The notes: a model not told the origin generated them from the sequence alone. A DNA stretch of 34,883 nucleotides from Candidatus Daviesbacteria bacterium (GCA_030699125.1 JAUYKM010000018.1:1-34883), one strand, 5' to 3'. Positions 22,153-31,511 are shown, numbered from the stretch's first letter. Translations and numbers: made by a program.

Positions 22153-25100
22153 TTAACTCTCTATCTTCACTCTCTCTGGATCCGTTGGGATCAAACGACC
22201 AATTATAACATTTTCTTTTAAGCCTAACAATTTATCAACTTTGCCGGAAATAGCCGCATCTGCCAAAATGGTGGTAGTTTCCTGAAATGAAGCAGCAGAA
22301 AGCGGTGAATCTGTTAAAAGAGATGCTCTGGTAATACCCAAAATGACCATCTCGGCTGTGGCTGGCTCACCACCTGATGCTAAAACTCTTAAGTTCTCTT
22401 CCTCAAATTTAATTTGATCAATTACCTCTCCAGGTAAAAGATTGGTATCTCCCTGTGTTTCTACTCTCACCTTATCTGACATTTTTCTAACAATCACTTC
22501 AAAATGTTTCTCATTAATAGGTACACCCTGAGATTCATAAACAAACCTCACCTCATCTACTATATATCTTTGGGCTGCTTTAATACCCTGGATCCTCAAA
22601 ATTTCTTTAACATCAGAATGCCCGGAAGCAAGAATTGTCCCTGCTCCAATCAACTGCCCTTCTTCTACTAAGATTTGCGAGGCTGCAGGAATGATATATT
22701 CTCTTTCTTCATGTGGTTTTTGGGTAGTTTTCACGATCACTTTAATTCCCATTTCTCCTTCTTCTATACTAACCTTTCCGGCAATTTCCGACATGGGAGC
22801 TACAATCTTAGGGGTGCGAGCCTCAAATAATTCTTCCACTCTGGGTAGACCTTGGGTAATATCCAATCCAACTATTCCTCCGGTATGAAAAGTTCTCATA
22901 GTAAGCTGTGTACCTGGTTCACCAATAGCTTGAGCAGCCACCACCCCCACCGGTGTTCCTTGTTTTACCTTTTGACGGGTGGTCAAATCATATCCATAAC
23001 AACTACTGCATAAGCCAAAACGAGCCTCACAAGTTAAGGGTGATCTCACCTTCACAGAAGTTACTCCTGCTTTCAAAATAACTTCAATGATGTCTTCTAT
23101 TAAGAATTCTCCTTGTTTACTGATTATTTTTCTGGTTTTAGGATCAGTAATATTTTCCAAAACTAGTCGCCCCAGCATTTTTTCCCGCGCTGTAGTAAAA
23201 CTGATACCGGCTATATCAAATTCCAAACCCTCTTTTGTATTACAATCGTCCATCCTGATAAGCACATCGTGGGCCACATCCACCAGTCTTCTGGTCAAAT
23301 ATCCTGCATCGGCAGTTTTCAGAGCTTTATCAGCCACCCCTTTTCTGGCACCCCGGGCAGAGGTAAAATATTCAAAAACAGATAAGCCTTGGCGGTAGTT
23401 TGACTTAGTAGGCAACTCCACGATTTTTCCGGTTGGATCTGTTGATAAACCTCTCATGGCAGAAAGCTGTTTAGCTTGATCCCTAGACCCTCTAGCACCT
23501 GCTTCAACCATCATTCTGATAGGGTTAGTAACCTCCAGATACTCCCAGGTGGCATTAGCTAAATCTTCTGTAGTTTTAATCCAGACCATTTGGGAAAGTT
23601 GTACTTTTTCTTGTGGAGTAATCAATCCTTTGGCTAAATTAGCCTCAATTTTTTCCACTTCTTTTTCTGCTTCGGCCAAATATTCATCCTTATTGGGCAA
23701 AATCTTGGCATCAAAAAGAGAAATAGAATTACTTGCCATGGTAGCACCCCAAAAACCTACTGATTTAATATTATCAATAAGATCAGTTACCTCTTCTTTA
23801 GTCTGGGAAGAAGTAGCGTTAAGCAAAATATCCCTGATAGTTATACCTTTGATAGGGCTATTAATAAATCTCATCTGAGGTGGTAAAACCTGATTGAAGA
23901 TGATTCTACCTACAGAAGTTTCAATATTTTCACCATTAAACCTTAGTCCAATTTTTTGCTTTAATTTAATCTTACCTAATTGATAGGACAAAATTGCTTC
24001 CTCGTAAGAAGTGAAAAATTTCACCTCTTTACTCTCTTCATCACTGATAACAGTTAGATAATAACACCCCAAAGCCATTTCCCTATTAGGCACAGTGATT
24101 GGCTGGGCATTGGCCGGACCAAAAATATTTTCCCGGGCCATCATCAGTCTGATTGCTTCTTCCTGTGCTTTGGCAGATAAAGGAACATGAACAGCCATCT
24201 GATCCCCATCAAAGTCAGCATTAAATCCTGCGCAAATACAGGGATGAATCTGAATGGCATTTCCGTCTACCAAAACCGGGAAGAAAGCCTGAATACCTAA
24301 TCTGTGCAAAGTTGGTGCCCTATTAATCAATATGGGGTGTCCGGTAACTATTTCCTCCAAGATATCCCACACTTCATTGGGACGAGTTTCCAAGACATTT
24401 TTAGCCCCCTTAACATTGGCAGCCAAACCTCTGGCAATCACCTCTCGCAATACGAAAGGCTTAAACATCTCCAAAGCCATTTCTTTTGGTAAGCCCACTT
24501 GATCCAGCTTTAATTTAGGACCTACCACAATCACTGATCTACCTGAGTAATCAACTCTTTTTCCTAAAAGATTTTGTCGGAAACGTCCCTGTTTTCCTCT
24601 TAACATATCCGAGAGGGATCGCAACATATGTGAGGCTGGACCACCACGCCTTGAGGTACGGCCTGATGAATCGATCAAAGCATCAACCGCCTCCTGCAGC
24701 ATCCTTTTTTCATTGCGTAAAATTATTTCCGGTGCACCCAGATGAATCAGTCTGTTAAGTCTGTTGTTTCTATTGATCACTCGTCTGTATAAATCATTCA
24801 AATCAGATGTGGCAAATCTGCCTCCAGGAAGTTGCACCATGGGGCGAAGATCTGGAGGAAGGACCGGCAAAATCCTTACCACCATCCAAGAAGGCATAAT
24901 ATCAGCTGATCTCATTCCCTCTACCACCCTTAATCTTTTGGTGGCTTTAATATGTTTTTGTCCAGTTGTTTTTCTGACCTCTTCCCGCAGTAAGGCAGCC
25001 AATTTATCTAAATCTATTTTTTCCAAGACTTCCAAAAGTGCATCTGCCCCCATCCCCACTTTAATAAAATCAGCCACAGAGTATTCCTCAAGCTTAGAAT

Positions 25101-25839
25101 ATTCATCTTCTGACAATAACTTTTGAGGCGTCATTCCTTTAACCATATCAGAGATGGTTTTAAAAATACTTTCCACCTGTCCCTGTTCCACAACCAAGTT
25201 ATCTCTTAATTTTTGAATTTCGTGCCTATTCTTAAGCTCCAGCTCCTGTGATTCCAATTCAAATTTTTCTTTGTCAATCTTTTTCTTAAGCTCTGCTAAA
25301 TCTTTTTTAAGCTGCAACTCTAATCCCTTAATTGCTTTATCCAGATTCTTTTTTAGCTCCTCCAGTCTAACTTGCAGTTCTTTATCCAATTTTTCCAAGG
25401 CTTGAGCCTTTTGAGAAGAATCAACATCTACCACCAAATATGAGGCAAAATAGATAACCGCTTCCAAATTCTTGGGGGAGATATCTAAAACTAAAGATAG
25501 CTTGGAAGGAGCTCCTTTCACAAACCAGTTATGAGCAACTGGAGCAGCCAAAGAAATATGCCCCATTCTCTCACGTCTGACCTTAGATTGAGTGACCTCC
25601 ACCCCACATTTATCACAAATTACTCCCCGATAACGGATTCTTTTATATTTGCCGCAATAACATTCATAATCTTTGGTGGGGCCAAATATATTCTCTGAGA
25701 ATAGACCATCTTTTTCAGATTTTAAGGTTCGGTAATTAATAGTTTCTGGTTTGGTAACCTCACCAAATGACCAGCTCCTGATTTGTTCAGGTGAGGCCAA
25801 AGTTAATCTTAATGCTTCAAAATCTAGTAAATCGTTCAT
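22153..25839 (-). CDS. rpoC: RNA polymerase subunit beta-prime, with coiled-coil insertion
   Basis: Beta-prime holds the catalytic Mg and the clamp. The 1228 residues include the N-terminal zinc site (C60, C62, C75, C78) and the clamp region to about 140. Then comes KGKQGRFRQNLLGKRVD-like core (GKQGRF at 415-420) and the catalytic NADFDGDQMA (540-549). The trigger-loop region and the second zinc site (CEARFGLCSSC) follow, with PVGVVAAQAIGEPGTQLTMR after it. Residues about 141-225 form a very charged Lys/Glu/Leu coiled coil not present in B. subtilis or E. coli at this place. The ATG overlaps rpoB by 4 nt (ATGA). rpsL follows after 3 nt. Confidence 0.97.
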   Translation of the reverse strand: MNDLLDFEALRLTLASPEQIRSWSFGEVTKPETINYRTLKSEKDGLFSENIFGPTKDYECYCGKYKRIRYRGVICDKCGVEVTQSKVRRERMGHISLAAPVAHNWFVKGAPSKLSLVLDISPKNLEAVIYFASYLVVDVDSSQKAQALEKLDKELQVRLEELKKNLDKAIKGLELQLKKDLAELKKKIDKEKFELESQELELKNRHEIQKLRDNLVVEQGQVESIFKTISDMVKGMTPQKLLSEDEYSKLEEYSVADFIKVGMGADALLEVLEKIDLDKLAALLREEVRKTTGQKHIKATKRLRVVEGMRSADIMPSWMVVRILPVLPPDLRPMVQLPGGRFATSDLNDLYRRVINRNNRLNRLIHLGAPEIILRNEKRMLQEAVDALIDSSGRTSRRGGPASHMLRSLSDMLRGKQGRFRQNLLGKRVDYSGRSVIVVGPKLKLDQVGLPKEMALEMFKPFVLREVIARGLAANVKGAKNVLETRPNEVWDILEEIVTGHPILINRAPTLHRLGIQAFFPVLVDGNAIQIHPCICAGFNADFDGDQMAVHVPLSAKAQEEAIRLMMARENIFGPANAQPITVPNREMALGCYYLTVISDEESKEVKFFTSYEEAILSYQLGKIKLKQKIGLRFNGENIETSVGRIIFNQVLPPQMRFINSPIKGITIRDILLNATSSQTKEEVTDLIDNIKSVGFWGATMASNSISLFDAKILPNKDEYLAEAEKEVEKIEANLAKGLITPQEKVQLSQMVWIKTTEDLANATWEYLEVTNPIRMMVEAGARGSRDQAKQLSAMRGLSTDPTGKIVELPTKSNYRQGLSVFEYFTSARGARKGVADKALKTADAGYLTRRLVDVAHDVLIRMDDCNTKEGLEFDIAGISFTTAREKMLGRLVLENITDPKTRKIISKQGEFLIEDIIEVILKAGVTSVKVRSPLTCEARFGLCSSCYGYDLTTRQKVKQGTPVGVVAAQAIGEPGTQLTMRTFHTGGIVGLDITQGLPRVEELFEARTPKIVAPMSEIAGKVSIEEGEMGIKVIVKTTQKPHEEREYIIPAASQILVEEGQLIGAGTILASGHSDVKEILRIQGIKAAQRYIVDEVRFVYESQGVPINEKHFEVIVRKMSDKVRVETQGDTNLLPGEVIDQIKFEEENLRVLASGGEPATAEMVILGITRASLLTDSPLSAASFQETTTILADAAISGKVDKLLGLKENVIIGRLIPTDPERVKIES

Positions 25840-28800
25840 CCTTTTTTCTCCTCTGTCATCTCTGTATTTACTATCTCAAAAGGGCTTGATTCTGCTGCGA
25901 GTTCTTGATCAGAAGCCTGCTGTTTCATCTCCAAGACTTCTTCCATTTGAGCAACTTCGGCAGCTACAGCAGGTTTTTCTTCCACCTCAGGAGCCTGGAT
26001 AATTTTGGCTCCCACAGTATCTACTGAAATAGATAAAGCTTGCAATTCTTTGACTAGAACCTTAAATGATTCCGGGATTAGAGCCTGAGGAATATCAATT
26101 CCCTTAACTATAGCTTCAAAAGCCTTGGCTCGTCCTACTACATCATCTGATTTGATAGTTAACATCTCCTGTAGAATATGTGCAGCCCCATATGCTTCCA
26201 AAGCCCAAACTTCCATTTCTCCCAATCTTTGACCTCCCATTTGAGCTTTACCACCCAAAGGCTGTTGGGTAACCAAAGAATAGGGTCCGGTGGAACGGGC
26301 ATGAATTTTTTCTTCCACCATATGAATCAATTTCAAAATATAATTTTTACCAACCACCACCGGATTATCAAAAGGTTGACCGGTTCTTCCGTCAATTAAC
26401 TTCATTTTCCCGGAAGTAGGTAAGTTGGCTTTTTTCAATTCTTGAATGAGAATATCCTCCGGTATTTTTTCAAAAACTGGAGTGGCGATTTTATAATTTA
26501 GTTGTGAGGCCGCCCAACCCCAGTGAGTTTCCAAAAGCTGACCTAAATTCATTCTGGATAAAACTGACAGGGGTGAAATGATAATGTCAATGGGAGTGCC
26601 ATCTTCTAGATGGGGCATATCTGAGGCAGGCACAATCTTGGAGATAACTCCTTTATTTCCGTGTCTTCCTGCCAGTTTATCTCCTTCTGTGACCTTTCTC
26701 ATCTGGGCTACTTTAACTTTAATCCTCATTAAAGTACCGGTATCTAGTTCATCTCCTTCATCTCTTGATAGAATCTGTACTCCGATCACTATACCTCTTT
26801 CTCCGTGTGGTACTCTTAAAGAAGTATCTCTGACTTCCTTGGCTTTTTCTCCAAAGATGGCTCGAAGCAGTCTTTCCTCAGCTGTCAATTCCGTTTCACC
26901 TTTGGGTTGGACTTTTCCCACTAAAATATCATTGGGACTCACTTCTGCTCCAATTCTGATAATCCCCCGCTCATCCAAATTAGCTAAGGCATCCTCAGAA
27001 ACATTGGGGATATCCCGGGTTAGCTCCTCAGGGCCCAGCTTGGTTTCCACCATATCCACTTCGTACTCTTCAATATGGATGGAGGTTAAAACATCATCTT
27101 TGACCAGTCTGTCTGATATGACAATGGCATCCTCATACCCTAATCCTTCAAAACTCATATAAGCAATTAAAAGATTGCTGCCTAAAGCCAGTTCTCCGTT
27201 TTGGGTGGCTGCCCCATCAATCAATAGTTCTCCTTTTTTGACTTTTTGTCCCAGGGAAACTACTGGTTTTTGGGAATAACAAGTACCTTGCGGAGAGTGG
27301 ATAAATTTTTTAATTTCATATTCAAATTGTTTTCCCCGGGAAGATAGAATGAGTTTTTGAGCATCAACAAAGCTAATGGTACCGTCCTCCGAAGCTCTCA
27401 CCACCCTACCCATATTATCTGCCACAACCCGCTCCATCCCTGTACCCACTATAGGGGCTTGCGGTAAAAGCAATGGAACGGCCTGACATTGCATTTGGGT
27501 TCCCATCAAAGCTCTGTTAGCATCATCATTACTTAAAAAGGGAATAAGGGAGGCGGAAGTACCAAAAATCTGTTGCGGAGAAATATCAATCAAAGTTACA
27601 TTTTTAGATAATCCTTCAAAAAAATTCCCTTTATGTCGAGTGGGCACCCGGTCATCTATAATATATCCCTTTTCATCAATGTTTACTGTGGCCTCAGTAA
27701 TATAATATTGCTCTTCATCATCTGCACTAAGGTAGCGGAGCTCATTAGTAACCTTAGGTTTATTTCTTTCCAAAATTACCTTTCTATAAGGTGTCTCCAA
27801 AAATCCGTACTCATTAATCCGGGCATAAAGGGCCAGATATGTTACCAAACCAATATTTTGACCCTCTGGTGAACGAATGGGATCAATTCGACCGTATTGA
27901 GAGTGATTGATGTCACGAACGGAAAAAGAAGCCCGGTCGCGGGTAATACCACCTGCTCCCATCACGGTTAATCTCCTTAAATGGTCCAGCTCAGATAGAG
28001 GATTGACCTGATCTAAAATAGAAGAGAGTTGGGATGAGCGGAAAAACTCATTAATGGCGGCAATAACCGGTTTGGCATTGATCATTCCACCTGGAGTTAC
28101 TCCCTGATCTACCGCTGCCAGACTCATTCTTTCCTTAATAATTCTTTCTAACCTTAAAACTCCAATTCTGAAAGCATTTTGCTCCACCAGCTCACCTGCA
28201 CACCTAACCCGTCTGTTGCTTAAATGATCAATATCATCCACATTGCCTTCACCGTTAGTGAGACGGATTAAATATTTGACTGCAGCTACAATATCATCTT
28301 TTGTTAAAATCCAGTTGTCGGCCTCATTAGGCAGATTTAGACCTAATCTTTTATTAATCTTGAATCTGCCAACTTTGGTCAAATTATAACGTCTGCTGTT
28401 AAAAAACATCCCTTCCAAAAGTGCTTTGGCATTATCTAACACAATGGGATCCCCCGGTCTCATCTTTCGAAAAATCTCAATTAAAGCCTCCTCTGAGGTT
28501 TCAGTAGGATCTTTGGTGAGCGTTACATCGATAAGCTTGGTTTCACCAGTATCTACATCGGAAAAAAGCTTAACTATCTCCTCAGTTTCAGAAAAACCAA
28601 TCGCCCTAAAAAAAGTGGTGGCAGCAAATTTTCTTCTTCTGTCTATTTTGGCTGTTAATACACCAGTTCTGGAAACAGAAAATTCCAGCCAAGAACCACG
28701 ATATGGTCTGATCTCTGCAGAATATAATCTTTTACCGGTGATGGGATCCTCAATAGCCGAAAAAAATACGCCCGGTGAGCGTACTAGTTGGTTGATGATG

Positions 28801-29198
28801 ACTCTTTCCACCCCATTAATAATAAAGGTGCCTTTGTCAGTCATTTGGGGAATGTCTCCCAAAAAGACTTCTTGTTTAAACCTTTGGCCGGTTTGTTTAT
28901 TAGTTAAAATAGCCTCAATTTTTAAAGGAGCGTCAAAGGTCACTCCCTTTTCTTTAGCCAGTTCCGGAGTATATTTTGATTTACCAAAAGAGAAATCTCC
29001 TAATTCCAAAAGCCAATTTTTACCAGTAAAATCCTCTACCGGAGAGATTTCATTTAAAACTTCTCTGATACCTGTCTTTAAAAACCAACTATATGAATCT
29101 ATTTGGAGTTGTATTAGGTTAAGTTCCGGAGTAATAAAGGGAGATTTCCCCCATCTTTTTCTTAAATTATTATGATGTTGCGCTATTGCTTGAGACAT
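25836..29198 (-). CDS. rpoB: RNA polymerase subunit beta
   Basis: Beta forms the other half of the active cleft. The 1120-residue protein is the compact form, without the large lineage insertions of E. coli beta. Visible blocks are LVRSPGVFFS (about 138-147), the rifampicin region SSQLSSILDQVNPLSEL (388-404), NIGLVTYLALYARINEYGFL, the GYEDAIVISDRL segment and GRHGNKGVISKIVPASDMPH near the active site. The C-terminal clamp contact reads GGQRLGEMEVWALEAYGAAH. An acidic tail of about 50 residues closes the protein. A promoter with TTGACA lies about 130 nt upstream. rplJ-rplL, normally next to it, are not in the window. No Shine-Dalgarno match is seen before the ATG. Confidence 0.97.
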   Translation of the reverse strand: MSQAIAQHHNNLRKRWGKSPFITPELNLIQLQIDSYSWFLKTGIREVLNEISPVEDFTGKNWLLELGDFSFGKSKYTPELAKEKGVTFDAPLKIEAILTNKQTGQRFKQEVFLGDIPQMTDKGTFIINGVERVIINQLVRSPGVFFSAIEDPITGKRLYSAEIRPYRGSWLEFSVSRTGVLTAKIDRRRKFAATTFFRAIGFSETEEIVKLFSDVDTGETKLIDVTLTKDPTETSEEALIEIFRKMRPGDPIVLDNAKALLEGMFFNSRRYNLTKVGRFKINKRLGLNLPNEADNWILTKDDIVAAVKYLIRLTNGEGNVDDIDHLSNRRVRCAGELVEQNAFRIGVLRLERIIKERMSLAAVDQGVTPGGMINAKPVIAAINEFFRSSQLSSILDQVNPLSELDHLRRLTVMGAGGITRDRASFSVRDINHSQYGRIDPIRSPEGQNIGLVTYLALYARINEYGFLETPYRKVILERNKPKVTNELRYLSADDEEQYYITEATVNIDEKGYIIDDRVPTRHKGNFFEGLSKNVTLIDISPQQIFGTSASLIPFLSNDDANRALMGTQMQCQAVPLLLPQAPIVGTGMERVVADNMGRVVRASEDGTISFVDAQKLILSSRGKQFEYEIKKFIHSPQGTCYSQKPVVSLGQKVKKGELLIDGAATQNGELALGSNLLIAYMSFEGLGYEDAIVISDRLVKDDVLTSIHIEEYEVDMVETKLGPEELTRDIPNVSEDALANLDERGIIRIGAEVSPNDILVGKVQPKGETELTAEERLLRAIFGEKAKEVRDTSLRVPHGERGIVIGVQILSRDEGDELDTGTLMRIKVKVAQMRKVTEGDKLAGRHGNKGVISKIVPASDMPHLEDGTPIDIIISPLSVLSRMNLGQLLETHWGWAASQLNYKIATPVFEKIPEDILIQELKKANLPTSGKMKLIDGRTGQPFDNPVVVGKNYILKLIHMVEEKIHARSTGPYSLVTQQPLGGKAQMGGQRLGEMEVWALEAYGAAHILQEMLTIKSDDVVGRAKAFEAIVKGIDIPQALIPESFKVLVKELQALSISVDTVGAKIIQAPEVEEKPAVAAEVAQMEEVLEMKQQASDQELAAESSPFEIVNTEMTEEKKG

Positions 29199-29322
29199 TA
29201 GTAGATGGCCAATCTATACGCTATTTTGATTACCGGGCAAGCATTTTTGAATCTGATTCATCCAGATCAACAAAAGCTAGCGTACGTATACGTACGCCTA
29301 CTTATCAAAATTTATTTAACTA
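29199..29322 (-). other. Structured rpoB leader with an 18-nt perfect palindrome
   Basis: The predicted leader of about 124 nt contains GCGTACGTATACGTACGC (29280-29297), a perfect palindrome that can form a 7-bp RNA hairpin or bind a dimeric protein. Nearer the gene a second stem can form from TTGATCTG and CAGATTCAA (about 29251-29274, one bulge). No reading frame or U-run follows either. Confidence 0.5.
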
Positions 29323-29328
29323 TTTTAA

Positions 29329-29358
29329 AGAATAACACAATATATTGGGCAATGTCAA
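29329..29358 (-). promoter_or_regulatory. Predicted promoter of rpoB-rpoC
   Basis: Minus-strand TTGACA (29353-29358, consensus -35) and TATTCT (29329-29334) are spaced 18 nt, with TGTG just before the -10 box as at tuf and rplC. The predicted start is near 29322. The -35 side faces the MOSC promoter only 11 nt away. Confidence 0.65.
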
Positions 29359-29369
29359 GAGCTCATTAA

Positions 29370-29397
29370 TTGATAAACAGACATAATTTGATATAAT
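29370..29397 (+). promoter_or_regulatory. Predicted leaderless promoter of the MOSC gene
   Basis: TTGATA (29370-29375) and a perfect TATAAT (29392-29397), 16-nt spacing. Six nt separate the -10 box from the ATG at 29404, so the transcript should begin at the start codon. Confidence 0.65.
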
Positions 29398-29403
29398 GCG
29401 GAG

Positions 29404-30348
29404 ATGATTGAGGCCAAAATAAGAGATCTGCAAATCCAACCCATTAAAGGTGGCTGTCCTCTAAAGCTTGACGAGGTAAGAATGACCAAGGCTGGTTTAG
29501 AAACTGTTGACGGAATGGTTAAGGATCACTTTCTAGTAGCAGTTACAGAGACTTTAGATGATTTAGGATACCATAACTTTTTAAGTCAACGGGTACAAAT
29601 TGATCCGAAAAAAAATATGTTTGTCTCTGGTACACCTCATCTTGCTCTTATTCAGCCGGAAACAAGAAACGGACACCTGGTTTTAAATTTTAATGGACAA
29701 AGTGGAGTTGAAGATCCCGGAGAAAGTAATGATAATCTAATAAATATTATTCCTGTTCAAGTTTGGGAATATAGAGGAGAAGCAATTGAAGTGCCAATAT
29801 TTTCTGAATGGCTAAGTGATAATTTAAAAAGGAAAGTAAAGGTTGCCAGAACTTCCGGGCCCTGGAATAGATTATCAAGACAAAACTTCATGGAAAATGA
29901 TAGTCCTTTAAGAGCTCAAGATGGCTATCCTGTCCATGCTATTTCTTGGGAAGATGCCACAGCTATCTTTGAAGCTTTAAAATCGGAAGTTGATCCGAAT
30001 AGATTTAGGTACCAAGTACTCCTAGAAGGCTTAGAATTTAGAAATATTCATAATTTTGCCAGAGGTGTAATCAATGGTGTAAGAGTTGAACAACCCAAGC
30101 CTTGTGATAGATGTGAGGTAACAGGAATTGATCAGGAGAAGGGAGAATTTAGCAAAATCAAACCTCTTTCTGGACTTTTTAAATTAGGAGCAGGTCGCTG
30201 GATCAGACCAGATAATGGCCAAAAAGTACAAATTATGGGGGAAAATTGGTTACCCCAAGATGAAGTTATTATAAAAATAGATGATAAAGTTGAATTTACA
30301 GATTTAAAGGAAATTCCTCTAAGTTTTGAAGGGGTGAGAAAACAGTAA
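29404..30348 (+). CDS. MOSC-domain protein
   Basis: The 314-residue protein follows the MOSC pattern. The N-terminal beta-barrel starts with RDLQIQPIKGGCPLKLDEVR, which resembles the IYPIKG motif. The MOSC core (about 175-300) has HAISWEDATAIFEAL, RFRYQVLLEGLEF, VRVEQPKPCDRCEVTGIDQE with the conserved Cys, and GENWLPQDEVIIKIDDKVEF near the end. MOSC domains act in sulfur transfer from molybdenum cofactor sulfurases or in mARC reductases; no other cofactor gene is nearby. Cys in PCDRC is the expected ligand residue. This is the only plus-strand gene and is transcribed away from rpoB. It could equally be a sulfur carrier or reductase subunit with another partner. Confidence 0.75.
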   Translation: MIEAKIRDLQIQPIKGGCPLKLDEVRMTKAGLETVDGMVKDHFLVAVTETLDDLGYHNFLSQRVQIDPKKNMFVSGTPHLALIQPETRNGHLVLNFNGQSGVEDPGESNDNLINIIPVQVWEYRGEAIEVPIFSEWLSDNLKRKVKVARTSGPWNRLSRQNFMENDSPLRAQDGYPVHAISWEDATAIFEALKSEVDPNRFRYQVLLEGLEFRNIHNFARGVINGVRVEQPKPCDRCEVTGIDQEKGEFSKIKPLSGLFKLGAGRWIRPDNGQKVQIMGENWLPQDEVIIKIDDKVEFTDLKEIPLSFEGVRKQ

Positions 30349-30363
30349 AAATTACTTTAGATA

Positions 30364-30382
30364 AGCTCAGAGAGTCTTTTTT
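30364..30382 (+). terminator. Weak terminator candidate after the MOSC gene
   Basis: AGCTC/GAGTCT can form a 5-bp stem with one bulged T and an AGA loop, followed by six T. It lies 16 nt after the MOSC stop and faces the convergent S51 peptidase gene. The stem is short, so this is tentative. Confidence 0.35.
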
Positions 30383-30393
30383 GTGGGAAATTT

Positions 30394-31044
30394 CTACACT
30401 ATGGAATAACTTTTACCCTCAACTATTACTGCCTGCTCATTTGTTATTTTAACTAGTGTATATTTATCCTCATATTCGGCAATAATTTTTTTAAATTCTT
30501 TTTCATATTTTTTATCTCCATAGTGAGGTAATACTACAAAATCTATTAAATTCAAGCCTTTTGTTGATTGGAGTTCTGTTGCAACGGAAGGATCATCAAG
30601 TAATTCTACTGGTTTGATGTCTGGTCCTACTAAAACAGATCCTGCACTAGAACCAATATATAAGACTCTTTCCCTATGGACTAATCTTTTTACTTCCTCA
30701 TCAAAATCACTTTTTCGTACTTCATTAAGTAAATAAAATGTATTACCACCAGCAACAAAAATGATATCTACAGACCTCAATTGTTCCCAAAGCTCTTCTC
30801 TTCTTTTATCTTTTATATCCAAATCAAAGACATCGAATCCCATCTTTTCTAATTTACTCCTATCTTCTTCTACAAATCCTTTATCTAGATATGGATCTGC
30901 CGCTGTTGGAATAAATGCAACTCTAGTTTTATTTCTGGGTTTATCTGGAAATAAATTAATGGCTTTATCTAAAGAATTAGCTGCTATAGATGCTAGAAAT
31001 AATCTAGGAGTAATGTTTCTGACTTTTACAACGATTTGCGACAC
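30394..31044 (-). CDS. Peptidase E-like protein (S51 family)
   Basis: The 216-residue product fits the S51 group (dipeptidase E, cyanophycinase relatives). Strands with VAFIPTAADPYLDKG are followed by DVFDLDIKDK, VDIIFVAGGNTFYLLNEV, and the nucleophile elbow YIGSSAGSVLVG, whose Ser follows Gly-Ser. VVLPHYGDKKYE provides a likely catalytic His. S51 dipeptidase E cleaves dipeptides starting with Asp. The start is set at GTG 31042-31044, which lies 6 nt after a TAAAAT box; a TTG two codons earlier is less likely. The retropepsin-like gene ends 28 nt before the -35 box of its promoter. Confidence 0.85.
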   Translation of the reverse strand: MSQIVVKVRNITPRLFLASIAANSLDKAINLFPDKPRNKTRVAFIPTAADPYLDKGFVEEDRSKLEKMGFDVFDLDIKDKRREELWEQLRSVDIIFVAGGNTFYLLNEVRKSDFDEEVKRLVHRERVLYIGSSAGSVLVGPDIKPVELLDDPSVATELQSTKGLNLIDFVVLPHYGDKKYEKEFKKIIAEYEDKYTLVKITNEQAVIVEGKSYSIV

Positions 31045-31050
31045 GAACAA

Positions 31051-31079
31051 ATTTTATACTTCAGTTATACTCAGTACAA
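31051..31079 (-). promoter_or_regulatory. Predicted leaderless promoter of the S51 peptidase gene
   Basis: Minus-strand TTGTAC (31074-31079) and TAAAAT (31051-31056) with 17-nt spacing. Six nt separate the -10 box from the GTG start, the same distance as at three other accessory genes. Confidence 0.6.
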
Positions 31080-31106
31080 TAGGGACTTTTGGGAAATATT
31101 GTCTAG

Positions 31107-31511
31107 TTAGTTAAATTCTATTTCAATAATTTTCTTTTTAAGATTGAAGTTAATTTTACATAAATCGAAAAAACCATATTGTCCGAGAATTCCATTGTCT
31201 ATAGGTGCAAAAACCACCTTAGTTTTAATTTTTTCAGATCCCATTTCTAGTATTACATCTGCTTTTATCCCATCTATAAAATTACCTCCCACTCCAACAA
31301 AGGTAAGCTCGTCTGACTTCTTTAGGTTTATTCTTAATTTTTTAGCAATTTCAAATGGAAATATATTAAAATCTGCACCGGAATCTATTAAAGCTTCAAA
31401 ACGCAACGATCTGTCGTTATATTTGATGCTGAATGGAATTATCGGCCTTAAAATGAAATCCTTTGAATTAAAAGGATTCTGGAGATTAATTTTTCGGTAT
31501 GGAAATTTCAC
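31107..31511 (-). CDS. Retropepsin-like aspartic protease
   Basis: The 134-residue protein carries the aspartic protease active-site triad EALIDSGADFNIFP (about 36-49; Asp in DSGA), then GVGGNFIDGIKADV, and a second hydrophobic-hydrophobic-Gly element VVFAPIDNGILGQYGFFD. This is the layout of a single-domain retropepsin that works as a dimer. No signal peptide or membrane segment is visible, so it is probably cytoplasmic. It starts 3 nt after the DUF5678-like gene and is surely co-transcribed with it. Its substrate is unknown. Confidence 0.85.
   Translation of the reverse strand: MKFPYRKINLQNPFNSKDFILRPIIPFSIKYNDRSLRFEALIDSGADFNIFPFEIAKKLRINLKKSDELTFVGVGGNFIDGIKADVILEMGSEKIKTKVVFAPIDNGILGQYGFFDLCKINFNLKKKIIEIEFN

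Noticed and set aside
26578-27162. Long plus-strand open frame opposite rpoB (194 codons), and similar ones opposite rpoB and rplW
   Set aside because: Mirror frames of highly biased genes; Ser/Leu/Ile-rich translation, no ribosome site or family match.
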